Assembly: GCA_016719575.1 (NCBI GenBank)
Contig: JADJYV010000005.1
Coordinates: 1-63,909, forward strand
Direction of reading: 5' to 3'
From: Pseudobdellovibrionaceae bacterium
GTDB taxonomy: Bacteria; Bdellovibrionota; Bdellovibrionia; Bdellovibrionales; Bdellovibrionaceae
DNA length: 63,909 nucleotides
The notes under the pieces are model-generated. The model was not told the origin of the DNA and did no database searches. It saw only the letters and a program-made list of their open reading frames with translations. Shown piece after piece: positions 29,704-38,359 of this stretch. A program made the position numbers and the translations under genes. How positions within the stretch are numbered: position 1 is the stretch's first letter; every line of letters begins with the position of its first letter.

Positions 29704-30444
29704 CTAGAAATTTTTATTTTCTCGTAGCTCCCTAAGTGCATTCAAGCAAAAGTAACTATAGGCTAGTCCAGCGAAAACCGGCATCACGACAAAGGTCATA
29801 GGTAGATAATTCAAAAAACCGAGTATTATTCCCAAAAGATACAAAGACTTTCTCTGTGTTTGCTCGAGAATAGCCATTTCTTCCTTTGACGCGTAAGATT
29901 CGAGCACATCATAAAAAAATATTTTTTTATTAAGATACGAGCCAAGGATAACAGGGATTATAATTGCAAGCCCCGGGAGCAACCACAACGGCAAAGTTAG
30001 AAGCACTCCTGCAAAATAGATTCCGCTCGTTTTGAATGTGTTCAAAATATTTTCGGTCAAGGAGCCGCCACGCTTTTTTTCAAGAAGAAAAAACTCTTTT
30101 TGCTCGAGGATTTTTAACAAAACTGGCATTAAAAAAATGGACACCAAAAGGACTGCTCCTAAATATCCAATCGGCAGCAGAATCAAAAAAACCAGAATAA
30201 TAGTCACGATATAAGAGAATGTATGAACAGCGTCTGCCATTTGCCAGGTCTCAGAAATATACTTAAAAACCGCCAGCTGTTCGATCCAATTAGAAAGCGC
30301 TAGGACCCACATCGTCCCAAAAGAAAAGAACAATAGGGTCGCAATCGTCATTGCAATAAAAAATGGCACAAACAATAAAAACAAAATACGCTTATCCAAA
30401 CAACTTTTGAGAGCTTGCTTTAATGCTTTTAGAATATTTGTCAT
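29704..30444 (-). CDS. EI24-domain membrane protein (CysZ-like)
   Basis: 246 aa, four or more helices. The order of helices, the LPLWLLPGLAIIIPVILGSYLN segment (shown here in parts: LPLWLLPGLA, IPVILGSYLN) and the final ALRELRE match the EI24/CysZ family, some members of which import sulphate. A transport substrate is not established for this group. Precedes the lipoprotein gene on the same strand. Confidence 0.7.
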   Translation of the reverse strand: MTNILKALKQALKSCLDKRILFLLFVPFFIAMTIATLLFFSFGTMWVLALSNWIEQLAVFKYISETWQMADAVHTFSYIVTIILVFLILLPIGYLGAVLLVSIFLMPVLLKILEQKEFFLLEKKRGGSLTENILNTFKTSGIYFAGVLLTLPLWLLPGLAIIIPVILGSYLNKKIFFYDVLESYASKEEMAILEQTQRKSLYLLGIILGFLNYLPMTFVVMPVFAGLAYSYFCLNALRELRENKNF

Positions 30445-30489
30445 TCGTCAGTTTTGTCCCATCTTTAGTTTATTGTAGGGTAACGGAAA

Positions 30490-31653
30490 TTAGATTCTCT
30501 TAAGAACCGAAAGATCGTAATTGCTATCATGATACAAACCAAAACCAAAGCGGAGGCGACTCCCTCTATAATCCGTCCAAATCATGTTTTTTCTAAGCGC
30601 GAGAGAAATTCTTGAGCACTCCTCTGGTGATTTTGTTTGAAAAGTCAAAAAATGACCATGATAGCTAAGGTCCTTTTTTAAAAGATTCTTAGAATGAACC
30701 GTCATGTGGTCTTGCCCATCAACTTCTTGAATGAACTTCTTTTGGAGATCTTGAATATAGCAATGAATGAGATCCACAGTCAGTCCCTCTTGCTTGAATT
30801 TTTCTAGCGCAGCAATCAAACGGTAGAGGGCAGAGAAATCCATCGTGGACCCGGCAAAGCGATATCCATCGTCAGAATATTGAACCTGTTTGTCAAAATT
30901 TGCCAAACTATCAAATCCTGCAAACCAGCCCGTGTATTCAGGACGAAATGAATTCCCTGCAGGGCTTGCCATAAAACAGCACCCCTCGCCGCCTTGAGCG
31001 TACTTGTAAGATCCCGCTAAATAAAAAATCCTATTTTCGAGGCCTCTAAGGTCTGTCGGCACTGCCATGAATCCATGATAGCCATCAATCACCACCAAAG
31101 TGTCAGGATTTTGTATTTGAGAGATGAGAGTCGCCAACCCCTTTATTGCAACACCCGAATTAAAAAAAACTTGCGAAACAAAAATCAAATCAAAACAGTG
31201 CTTTTGAATCTCTTCAGCAAATCTCTCTTCAAAACTGTGAAATGGCAGAGTTGCAACTCGCACCACCTCGACCCGCCCCGCTGACTCCTCGAACCGAACG
31301 ACCTGCCTCTCAAAGCTGTAAAACTCAGAGTCCGTTGTTAAAATTCGAATTTTTTTATTCACCGGAAAGCACGAAAAAATCCGGTAGCACAACTCGTGGG
31401 TGTTCGGAGCAAAAACAATTTGTTCCGGCTTTGAAAGATTTAAAATATCGGCAATCAACCTTTGCGCTTGGGGCACCTTTTTTGAGAAAAAATAATCCCA
31501 CTTGTCGTCGACATAGGTACAGCTATCGAGCCAGTATTGTTGATGCGCCTCAAACGTGACGTCGGGCCAATAGTGATGACTATGACTTGCAAAATGCTGA
31601 ACGCCGGAGTGAGCCTGCAAAAAGCGACTGTACAAATCCCGATAGCTTTTCAT
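30490..31653 (-). CDS. Class V aminotransferase, kynureninase-like
   Basis: 387 aa PLP enzyme. FASHSHHYWPDVTFEAHQQY at the start, FVSQVFFNSGVAIKG, VVIDGYHGFMAVPTDL and the Schiff-base lysine region AGSYKYAQGGEGCCFM are as in kynureninase/class V aminotransferases. Reaction not certain. ATG overlaps the stop of the MFS gene upstream (four bases), so the two are co-translated. Confidence 0.8.
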   Translation of the reverse strand: MKSYRDLYSRFLQAHSGVQHFASHSHHYWPDVTFEAHQQYWLDSCTYVDDKWDYFFSKKVPQAQRLIADILNLSKPEQIVFAPNTHELCYRIFSCFPVNKKIRILTTDSEFYSFERQVVRFEESAGRVEVVRVATLPFHSFEERFAEEIQKHCFDLIFVSQVFFNSGVAIKGLATLISQIQNPDTLVVIDGYHGFMAVPTDLRGLENRIFYLAGSYKYAQGGEGCCFMASPAGNSFRPEYTGWFAGFDSLANFDKQVQYSDDGYRFAGSTMDFSALYRLIAALEKFKQEGLTVDLIHCYIQDLQKKFIQEVDGQDHMTVHSKNLLKKDLSYHGHFLTFQTKSPEECSRISLALRKNMIWTDYRGSRLRFGFGLYHDSNYDLSVLKRI

Positions 31654-32846
31654 ATATGACTCTCTTTGTCTCTGTACTTTCTTTTAAAAATCCCCACTAA
31701 GATCAATAGTCCTGATGATATCATCAAAGCCTGAGAGGTCGAGAGAAGTTTTGCAATGGCGCCCCAACTCACGCTCCCCAAAGACATTCCTAGATAAAAA
31801 ACGGATAAAAAGACTCCCAACTGTGTCGCCTTGAAGTGATTGGACGACGTCAACTGTCTAGAGCTCATGTTCATCAAGGTCGCAAGCACAATCCATCCTG
31901 TTCCCGCCAAGATCATCCCTATACAGGCTACGACATAGGTTTCGGCCATCGCTAGAAAGAGTTGTCCTGCCGCAAAAATGACATACGCAAAACTTAGGGA
32001 TTCTTTAGTTCTCTGGGGCTGCATAAACTTGCCCGCAAAGAGGACGCTTAAAAAAGCGCCTAGGCCCAAAAAGCCAAGAAGTGAACCGTACTGCAAAGAC
32101 TCGAGATGCAGTTCAAGTCTGCCTCGTACCGGGTACAGGGCCCAAAGACAAGAGGCGCAAAAGCTGACCAAAAAAATTTCACCCCACAATTTCAAAGTGT
32201 GATTCGCAAACAAAAAATTCAAATCTCTTGATGTAAAAGATTTTTGCTCTGCCTGCGGGAGAGAGGGCAAAGGCCAACGCCAGTAATAAAAAATCAACCC
32301 CAAGAAACAAGCCGCATTGATATAAAAAGCATTGGCCGCACCCGACAAACCCAAAATAAATCCCCCCACCGCCGGTCCTACAACCCGAGTGATATTGAGA
32401 CCCATATAGTAAACGAGGACGGCCTTTTGTTGTTCAAAAGGCGGCACCAACTCCGAAAGCACTGTTTGATAAGCCGGCCCATTTAAGGCAACACCAACCC
32501 CCATCAAAAAACAAAGAAGTAGTAATGCCACCTCGTCGAGCGCCTGGAGCGATGCCAAAAGGCCTAAAACAAAAGCCGCAAAAACCATCAAGCCCTGAGC
32601 TAGCAGCAATATTTTACGGCGATCTCCTCGGTCGGACCAATACCCAGCCGGGATAGAAAATAAAACAATCGGCAGGCTGCTAGAAAAAGAAAGAAGGGCA
32701 ATCGTTAGGGGGGAAGTTGAAAGATGAGTCATCACCCAACTGGATGCGACATCACGAATCCAAGTCCCAAGATTCGAAATAAAAGCGCAAGACCAAAATA
32801 TTGTGTAGCTAGAATAACGAAAAGGAGACAATACCGAGCCGCGCAT
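31650..32846 (-). CDS. MFS exporter (EntS/MFS_3 type)
   Basis: 398 aa, twelve helices. SPFRYSSYTIFWSCAFISNL then GTWIRDVASSWVM and the loop GYWSDRGDRRKILL typify the MFS_3 (PF05977-like) group that includes the enterobactin exporter. Central gene of a three-gene operon: 43-aa peptide, MFS, aminotransferase. Substrate unknown. Confidence 0.85.
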   Translation of the reverse strand: MRGSVLSPFRYSSYTIFWSCAFISNLGTWIRDVASSWVMTHLSTSPLTIALLSFSSSLPIVLFSIPAGYWSDRGDRRKILLLAQGLMVFAAFVLGLLASLQALDEVALLLLCFLMGVGVALNGPAYQTVLSELVPPFEQQKAVLVYYMGLNITRVVGPAVGGFILGLSGAANAFYINAACFLGLIFYYWRWPLPSLPQAEQKSFTSRDLNFLFANHTLKLWGEIFLVSFCASCLWALYPVRGRLELHLESLQYGSLLGFLGLGAFLSVLFAGKFMQPQRTKESLSFAYVIFAAGQLFLAMAETYVVACIGMILAGTGWIVLATLMNMSSRQLTSSNHFKATQLGVFLSVFYLGMSLGSVSWGAIAKLLSTSQALMISSGLLILVGIFKRKYRDKESHI

Positions 32847-32852
32847 GCAGTC

Positions 32853-32984
32853 TTAGTAAGAAGGTCCCCACTTTAAAGCCATAAATACAATTATCAAAAC
32901 TGGGATTACCGCATAAAGAAAAAATGGAAGCATTTCTTTAGCAATTCTTTGATCTTCTTCGTGTTTTTTTGAATCGATGTTCAT
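32853..32984 (-). CDS. 43-aa single-helix membrane peptide
   Basis: Short frame directly upstream of the MFS gene (gap of six bases). ATG 32,984 follows AAGAGGA. A charged head MNIDSKKHEEDQRIAKEM precedes one hydrophobic helix FFLYAVIPVLIIVFMALKW. The layout of a tiny membrane protein leading a transporter operon suggests a subunit or stabiliser, which is inference. Confidence 0.6.
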   Translation of the reverse strand: MNIDSKKHEEDQRIAKEMLPFFLYAVIPVLIIVFMALKWGPSY

Positions 32985-33092
32985 AAATCCTCTTCTTGCA
33001 TCAAATTTAAGCAGATGATTTTATTTTATGCGAAAGCCTTGCGAAGCGCAAGAAGCATGGCTATAGCTTTTAAGTACGGGAGGGGTCCTTAA

Positions 33093-33713
33093 ATGTCAGA
33101 ATTTTCATATTTTCAGGCACGTGGTTGGATCGAAGTTATCGTCGGGTCCATGTTCAGCGGAAAAACAGAGGAGCTCATTCGGCGCCTTCGCCGGGCTGAA
33201 TTTGCCCGCTTGCCAATTCAAGTTTTTAAACCCATCCTCGACGATCGCTACAGCCAGACTGAAGTAATGTCGCACAACAAATCGGCGATTTCATCTCTGC
33301 CCATCGAGAGGGCTGATGAAATCTGGGCTCACCTATCGCCTGAGACCAAAGTCGTAGGTATTGATGAGGGGCAGTTTTTTGACGAAGGCCTTGTCTCTGT
33401 TGCCCAAGATCTCGCCGACCGTGGTCTTCGCGTTATCATCGCCGGACTCGACACGGATTGGCAGGCAAAACCTTTTGGTCCTATCCCAACATTAATGGCC
33501 ATCGCAGAAAGTGTGAGCAAGCAACATGCCGTATGTGTCGTTTGCGGCAATACTGCTAGTCGAACGCAGCGAACGGGCGGTAGCAACGGACAAGTGGAGG
33601 TCGGCGCCCACGAAAATTACGAAGCCAGGTGCCGAGAACACTTTAGGCCCTTCATTGATAAACCTCACTCGTTGATACCAAACGAGACGGAAAACTCAAT
33701 ATCTACGCCCTGA
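33093..33713 (+). CDS. tdk: Thymidine kinase
   Basis: 206 aa, type II thymidine kinase. P-loop IEVIVGSMFSGKTEELIRRL, VGIDEGQFFDEGL (Walker B/base), lasso region with TRTG-like TQRTGGS, and zinc ligands Cys-x2-Cys (CVVC) with Cys-x2-His at the end (RCREHF), the CCCH arrangement of E. coli-type enzymes. GGAGGG before ATG. Salvages thymidine, useful for a predator recycling host DNA (inference). Confidence 0.96.
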   Translation: MSEFSYFQARGWIEVIVGSMFSGKTEELIRRLRRAEFARLPIQVFKPILDDRYSQTEVMSHNKSAISSLPIERADEIWAHLSPETKVVGIDEGQFFDEGLVSVAQDLADRGLRVIIAGLDTDWQAKPFGPIPTLMAIAESVSKQHAVCVVCGNTASRTQRTGGSNGQVEVGAHENYEARCREHFRPFIDKPHSLIPNETENSISTP

Positions 33714-34171
33714 CACTTCTCCAAATTTTTAAACTCGCTCCGAATAGCATAGAATTTTTCTGGAACAACTTGGTGCCGTTCTCCGATTTGAAGGAGTGTT
33801 TCACCGCTGTGGTCATCCAGCAAAAAAAAGTGACAGCTTCCTTTCTGCTCGCGCAAGCATTCTCGCGTTCGCTCATGAACCGTCGTCAACGAGACCCAAC
33901 CACTGAATTGAATCGGAAAATGAAATACTTTTTTAATCTCTGAATATTTTTGCGCTCCCGAATTTTGTTGTATCTGATTTTCTTGCAAGGCCTGTAACTC
34001 GGATGTTAATTTTAGCTCTACGGTCTTTAAACGAAGGGTCTCTTTGCTTAGCTGTTGATTGCCCTTCGGAGGGATTCCCAAAAAACTCTCGTCTCTGACC
34101 TCATCATGAAAGCGCTTTGACGAACCGCAGGCAGAACAAATAAAAAAGATTAGCCAGTATTTTATAAACAC
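33665..34171 (-). CDS. Hypothetical short lipoprotein
   Basis: 168 aa from GTG 34,171, chosen because GGAGG lies seven bases upstream; a longer frame goes to 34,249. The signal FIKYWLIFFICSACGSSKRF ends at a plausible lipid-anchored cysteine, though Cys rather than Leu occupies the usual minus-three place. The C-terminal half (FPIQFSGWVSLTTVHERTR, ECLREQKGSCHFFLLDD) looks like a small beta domain with paired cysteines. Overlaps tdk 3' end. Confidence 0.6.
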   Translation of the reverse strand: MFIKYWLIFFICSACGSSKRFHDEVRDESFLGIPPKGNQQLSKETLRLKTVELKLTSELQALQENQIQQNSGAQKYSEIKKVFHFPIQFSGWVSLTTVHERTRECLREQKGSCHFFLLDDHSGETLLQIGERHQVVPEKFYAIRSEFKNLEKCQGVDIEFSVSFGINE

Positions 34172-34334
34172 GGATTGCCTCCAAAGCCCTCCGAGTATGC
34201 CAAAGCTAAAGTACAAAAATAAGGATTTACTATTTCTTTTTTTCGTCACAAGGGGGTTAAAAACAGAATTATGAGCGTCTACGTCAGATGTCGCCCCTGA
34301 GGCCTGCGAACTGCAGTGCTTGCCCGAACCAAAT

Positions 34335-34604
34335 TTATTTTAATCTCAGTATGATGTGATAACCGAAGCGGGTTTTTATTGGCTTTTCGGTTTTATAACC
34401 TGGCTCGAGAGCAAAAGCCGCCTCTTCGAAATCTTCGTCTGCTCGGCCTTTTTTAAGATCTCCCAAGAGTCCACCAACTTTAGCGGATGAACACTTTGAA
34501 AAACGTTGAGCTAAGTCGGCAAAGTCCTTTCCTTGATTTAGAAGCCGCAAAATATCCTGGGCTTCATATTCATGTGTCACCAGAATATGCGAAAATGTGG
34601 CCAT
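34335..34604 (-). CDS. Parvulin-type peptidyl-prolyl isomerase
   Basis: 89 aa single-domain rotamase of the PpiC type. FSHILVTHEYEAQDILRLL, DFADLAQRFSKCSSAKVGG, LGDLKKGR and the final TRFGYHIILRLK are the conserved strands and active-site histidines. No signal peptide, so probably cytoplasmic. Confidence 0.9.
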   Translation of the reverse strand: MATFSHILVTHEYEAQDILRLLNQGKDFADLAQRFSKCSSAKVGGLLGDLKKGRADEDFEEAAFALEPGYKTEKPIKTRFGYHIILRLK

Positions 34605-34635
34605 TACGAATCCCTATTACCAATTTTAAATTGAG

Positions 34636-34923
34636 CTATTTTTGCAGAGAAACTGTGCCTGTCAACTTATAGCCGCCGGCAGAAGTTGCCTTAAGCTGTC
34701 CTAGAGGCTGACCTATGCGAAGTGTGCCCTTAAATAGAGTATTGTCCGTTGGTCCTTTTTTAGAGCCCGCATTGATTTGAGCGAAATTGGTCGCATCCTT
34801 CGGACTCGAAGGAGTTAGACCAGACATAAGGCTCTGCACGTTCGGAATCGAATTAGAACAACCGATCACCGAAACTCCCAACAGACTCAAAATGAGACAC
34901 TTCAAAAAATGCTTCGTTATCAT
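34636..34923 (-). CDS. Small hypothetical lipoprotein
   Basis: 95 aa from ATG 34,923. Signal MITKHFLKCLILSLLGVSVI runs into GCSNS, a good lipobox. The mature part (about 73 aa) ends in a short beta-like FKGTLRIGQPLGQLKATSAG segment. No domain recognised. Confidence 0.6.
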   Translation of the reverse strand: MITKHFLKCLILSLLGVSVIGCSNSIPNVQSLMSGLTPSSPKDATNFAQINAGSKKGPTDNTLFKGTLRIGQPLGQLKATSAGGYKLTGTVSLQK

Positions 34924-34982
34924 CAAACAACTTTTCGGCAAAACCTTAACAAATCTTGAGTCCACCTATTACAGTTCAAATT

Positions 34983-35015
34983 AAAGAGGGAGTCTGTAAC
35001 CCAGACTCCCTCTTT
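34983..35015. terminator. Bidirectional terminator
   Basis: Perfect 14-bp inverted repeat (arm AAAGAGGGAGTCTG, five-base loop TAACC) followed by AGTTTTTC on the plus strand and TTTAATTT on the minus strand. It ends the minus-strand subtilase gene. Confidence 0.85.
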
Positions 35016-35073
35016 AGTTTTTCAATCTAATTTTAATCAAATCTCAATCGAGAGAAAACTCAGTCGCTAGATC

Positions 35074-36732
35074 TTAGTGACTCATAGCCGCGCGCACTGC
35101 ATTCTCAGCATTCACCATTCCTGAACCAAACTCATTATTCTCATTAGGTCCCAAAACGTTTGCAGTTCTTTTTAAGATTTCGCGAACTTCTGAAGGCTTC
35201 AGGTTTTTATTAGCTGCCTTTACAAGAGCAACAACACCAGCAACGTGTGGAGTTGCCATCGAAGTCCCGTCAAATGCTGAATAGTCTGTTCGCACAGTGG
35301 AAATTGAAGCTTGAGCCACTTTGCCGCCTTCCAAAGAAGCCTTCAATTGCTGACCAACAGTTTGTTCAACCATCGCAACAGGGACTGGAAGAACCGAACC
35401 ATCTTGAGTCAGGGCACCATTGATTAAACCTGGAGCGTTGTTGAATACAATCACCCCCGCTGCCTTTGCTAGTATAGCGTTTTTGGCCTTATCCAAAAAG
35501 CTGATCTCGCCACGCTGAACCAAGACATACTTGCCCTGCACATTGATCTTCGCAAAATCTTCAGGCTTTCCAAGTCCGGCTAAAACCAACTCAACCGACA
35601 CAGCCTTGTCCATCTGCTTGGCGCCCTGGAAGGTTGTACTTTTCACCTTCTGTGACTGCCCATCCATTGAAACAATAACTTCAGATTCAAGTCCAGACCC
35701 CATCGGTACAGTAGAAACCACCGCTACACCCGGAGCAACAATCCCCAATTCTGGGCCATATTGAGAGAAGCTTGCTTTCTCTAATTTCTCATCCACAGCA
35801 CCAACAGCAAGGACTGTTGAAAGAGCTGCGGGGTAACTGACCCGGCCCGATCCATCATTTCCAGAAGCAGCTACAACGGTTACGCCAGCCCTTTCAGCAG
35901 CTGCAACGGCAGCTCTTTCTGCGGGAGTACTCCAACTTCCACCCAATGACATTGAAATCACATCTACTTTTTCTTTGATTCCCCAGTTGATCCCCTCAGC
36001 GACTGCAATATTGCTACAGCCTTCACCAGAGCAAACACGGCCCATCAATATTTTTGCATCTGGAGCAACTCCACTAAATCCAGAGGCATCCAATGCACCA
36101 GCAATTGTGCCAGAACAGTGAGTCCCGTGGCCAATTTCATCTTTAACATCGCTGCCAGCGTTAGCCTCGGTAAAATCCTGCCCTTTTTCGTAGTTAGCTT
36201 TAAGAGAGGGGTGATCTTTATCAATACCTGTATCTAATACGAGTACTCGGGCCCCTTGACCTCTGTTGTTAGAAGCTGACCAAGCCTCAGAAGCTTTTAC
36301 GGCCTTAATTCCCCAAGGAGTCCCTGCACCAACTCCACTCGCTACTTCGCCGCGAACTTTAGTGTTTACATAACCGCGCATTGGACGAGGCGCTGGGTGA
36401 AAAATTTCTTTTTCTATATAGGCCACTTCGTCCATGTTTGCAATTCTAGCGGCCTCAGAGTCGTCGGCCTTTACAACCAATGAGTTGATGTTCTCGAGAC
36501 TATTTTCAACTGTGGCAGTTGCTGGACCGATATCCCCAAGGTTGGTCTTTAGAGCATAGGTTCTAAAGTTATATTTTCCTTGGCTCGCAAAAGTTTTGTG
36601 CGCGGTTTTAAAAGCCTGATTATTCTTAAGAACAACCAAGTACCGCTGGCCCGCAAAGGCTCCACTTGCGAAAACGAAAGACAAGAACGCAATTACTATC
36701 TGTACTGAATACTTCCGTGCTGTTATTTTCAT
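35074..36732 (-). CDS. Subtilisin-like serine protease (S8) with PA insertion
   Basis: 552 aa, secreted. Signal peptide (IVIAFLSFVFASGAFA), an I9-type propeptide (YLVVLKNNQAFKTAHKTF), then the catalytic triad: Asp in VLVLDTGIDKDHPSL, His in GHGTHCSGTIAG, Ser in GTSMATPHVAGVVALV. Between His and Ser a protease-associated domain is inserted (YVLVQRGEISFLDKAKNAIL, GVIVFNNAPG). GGGGG lies before ATG 36,732. Probably an exported degradative protease; in a predator it could act in the prey periplasm (inference). Confidence 0.92.
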   Translation of the reverse strand: MKITARKYSVQIVIAFLSFVFASGAFAGQRYLVVLKNNQAFKTAHKTFASQGKYNFRTYALKTNLGDIGPATATVENSLENINSLVVKADDSEAARIANMDEVAYIEKEIFHPAPRPMRGYVNTKVRGEVASGVGAGTPWGIKAVKASEAWSASNNRGQGARVLVLDTGIDKDHPSLKANYEKGQDFTEANAGSDVKDEIGHGTHCSGTIAGALDASGFSGVAPDAKILMGRVCSGEGCSNIAVAEGINWGIKEKVDVISMSLGGSWSTPAERAAVAAAERAGVTVVAASGNDGSGRVSYPAALSTVLAVGAVDEKLEKASFSQYGPELGIVAPGVAVVSTVPMGSGLESEVIVSMDGQSQKVKSTTFQGAKQMDKAVSVELVLAGLGKPEDFAKINVQGKYVLVQRGEISFLDKAKNAILAKAAGVIVFNNAPGLINGALTQDGSVLPVPVAMVEQTVGQQLKASLEGGKVAQASISTVRTDYSAFDGTSMATPHVAGVVALVKAANKNLKPSEVREILKRTANVLGPNENNEFGSGMVNAENAVRAAMSH

Positions 36733-36744
36733 TTTTTCCCCCAA

Positions 36745-37009
36745 AGAAATAACTTCGGACGATAAGATGCCATTTTGGAACCAGATGCAAGAAAAGTCTT
36801 TGCTGATTTTACTAATTAATTTCTCTCATTTTTTCTTAAAAACTCTGTCAGATTAGAGCAGTTCCATATTGGCACCCAAATTAAATATAAGGGCATTACA
36901 ATGTACAGAATAAATAAAACTAATAGAACCTATTATTCAAAATGAAGAACATGCCTATTCCACGAACAATAAGAAATGACGCGGCGCATGCGCTGCTTGG
37001 GCGCTAGAC
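36745..37009. other. Intergenic region upstream of subtilase
   Basis: About 265 AT-rich bases, promoter region of the protease gene on the minus strand. No ORF or strong hairpin recognised; the palindromic GCGCATGCGC near 36,987 has no clear role. Confidence 0.35.
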
Positions 37010-38218
37010 TTAGGATTTATTGTTTTCTTGCCAGATTTCAACACAAGAATTTCGAGATATTTTGCGATTTTCGATCAGGGGGTTCACTTGCTTCATATTA
37101 TAAAAGGACCCCATTCCCGATGTGTAGTGCAGTTGTTGAATTTGAGCCGTTCGTTTCTCAAAATTGCGCTTTGGAAACAAAACCGCCTCTGTTACAATTC
37201 GAAGAGCATCTTCCCAAATATCAAGTTCTTCTTGACGTGGCAAATGCCCCTGCCATGAAGGTTTTGATTTGTTCGATGGTGGACAGAGGGCGAGTTTTAA
37301 ACTGTTGTTAGGTTTTGATCCATGATTCGTCATCCAAACATTAAACTGCGAATCTGAAGTCACGACTTTTGCAAGAGAGCCTTTTTCTGCCCGATGGGGG
37401 GCCCGAATAAACTCTTTGTCTCTGCCCCTCGCCTGCGCCCGATTATGGGCAATTCGCGCAACCGCCATAGGATATTGAAGACCGTGCTTAAAGCATCCAG
37501 CCATCTCGCCATACAGTGTCCTTGCGAGAGCATCAATGTTGATGAGATCCTGAGTTGTTATCGTTTTACCATTTTCATTCTTAATATTCCTAGGCAGCCT
37601 TTGTTTTAACAACTTCGGTAACACATAAGCATCGTAGGAATTTCCGTTCGTAGACTTTGATAATGATTTATTAGGATCGATCACGCATTGACCCGTAAAC
37701 TCTTTAAGTGCCTCAGCAATCTCCGTAATATTTTTATTTCCGATAGCAGTGCTCACGACTTCAAGGTCTTTTAAGAATTGAGGAGTTTTTTTTGTTTTGG
37801 AATCACAAACCTCTTTTTGGGGAGCCGGTTGAGATTGAGTATAGAAGCCCTTTTGTTTCTTTTCTGACAAATAGGCTGCGTCTATCCAGCCCTTCGCTCG
37901 TTCTTTTGAATAGGTAACGCCATCGACGACTCGCTTATATGAAAACTCTATGAGTACATATTCTTCATCTTTAAGTTCGCCCGTTCGCGGATCTTCTACC
38001 TTCTCCTTTTTGGGGGAGGAAGATAATATTTCTATTTCCGCACTATTATCAGGCCAACCAACAGCTTCACAATCGCGCTTCAATTTGCAATTTTTCCAAT
38101 TCATTCCAGGCGAGTTAAAAACCGAGATAATACGGCCGTCTTCAGTGTTTAGAAAGGCCTTTCCGGCCCTAGACACCGAAGCACTCAAGAGTACTGCAAT
38201 TACGATCCACAACTTCAT
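37010..38218 (-). CDS. SleB-like cell-wall hydrolase with N-terminal SH3-like segment
   Basis: 402 aa. Signal peptide LWIVIAVLLSASVSRAG. The first 100 residues (DGRIISVFNSPGMNWKNC ... KGWIDAAYL) look like a bacterial SH3 module. The C-terminal domain LARTLYGEMAGCFKHGLQYP, VARIAHNRA and DSQFNVWM follows the Hydrolase_2/SleB pattern (A-R-x-x-Y-G-E ... NR ... QF), a peptidoglycan lytic enzyme family. Probably periplasmic or exported. AGAGG is very close to ATG. Confidence 0.75.
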   Translation of the reverse strand: MKLWIVIAVLLSASVSRAGKAFLNTEDGRIISVFNSPGMNWKNCKLKRDCEAVGWPDNSAEIEILSSSPKKEKVEDPRTGELKDEEYVLIEFSYKRVVDGVTYSKERAKGWIDAAYLSEKKQKGFYTQSQPAPQKEVCDSKTKKTPQFLKDLEVVSTAIGNKNITEIAEALKEFTGQCVIDPNKSLSKSTNGNSYDAYVLPKLLKQRLPRNIKNENGKTITTQDLINIDALARTLYGEMAGCFKHGLQYPMAVARIAHNRAQARGRDKEFIRAPHRAEKGSLAKVVTSDSQFNVWMTNHGSKPNNSLKLALCPPSNKSKPSWQGHLPRQEELDIWEDALRIVTEAVLFPKRNFEKRTAQIQQLHYTSGMGSFYNMKQVNPLIENRKISRNSCVEIWQENNKS

Positions 38219-38359
38219 GCCTCTTTATCGAAACTCTCTTCATGGAACTTAACCCGTCACAAAAAACTTCTCAAAATGAGACACTTGAGAACTGCCCCAC
38301 CAAATTGTACTTAGAATAATTTAATTTGACGGGACTTCACGTTGATCCAGAATCTTGTA

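Noticed and set aside
33030..33060. Short hairpin CTTGCG/CGCAAG before tdk
   Set aside because: Six-base stem with a three-base loop and no T run; could not be tied to regulation.
36980..37000. Palindrome GCGCATGCGC as operator
   Set aside because: Single short palindrome lying just beyond the stop of the SleB-like gene, away from any start codon.
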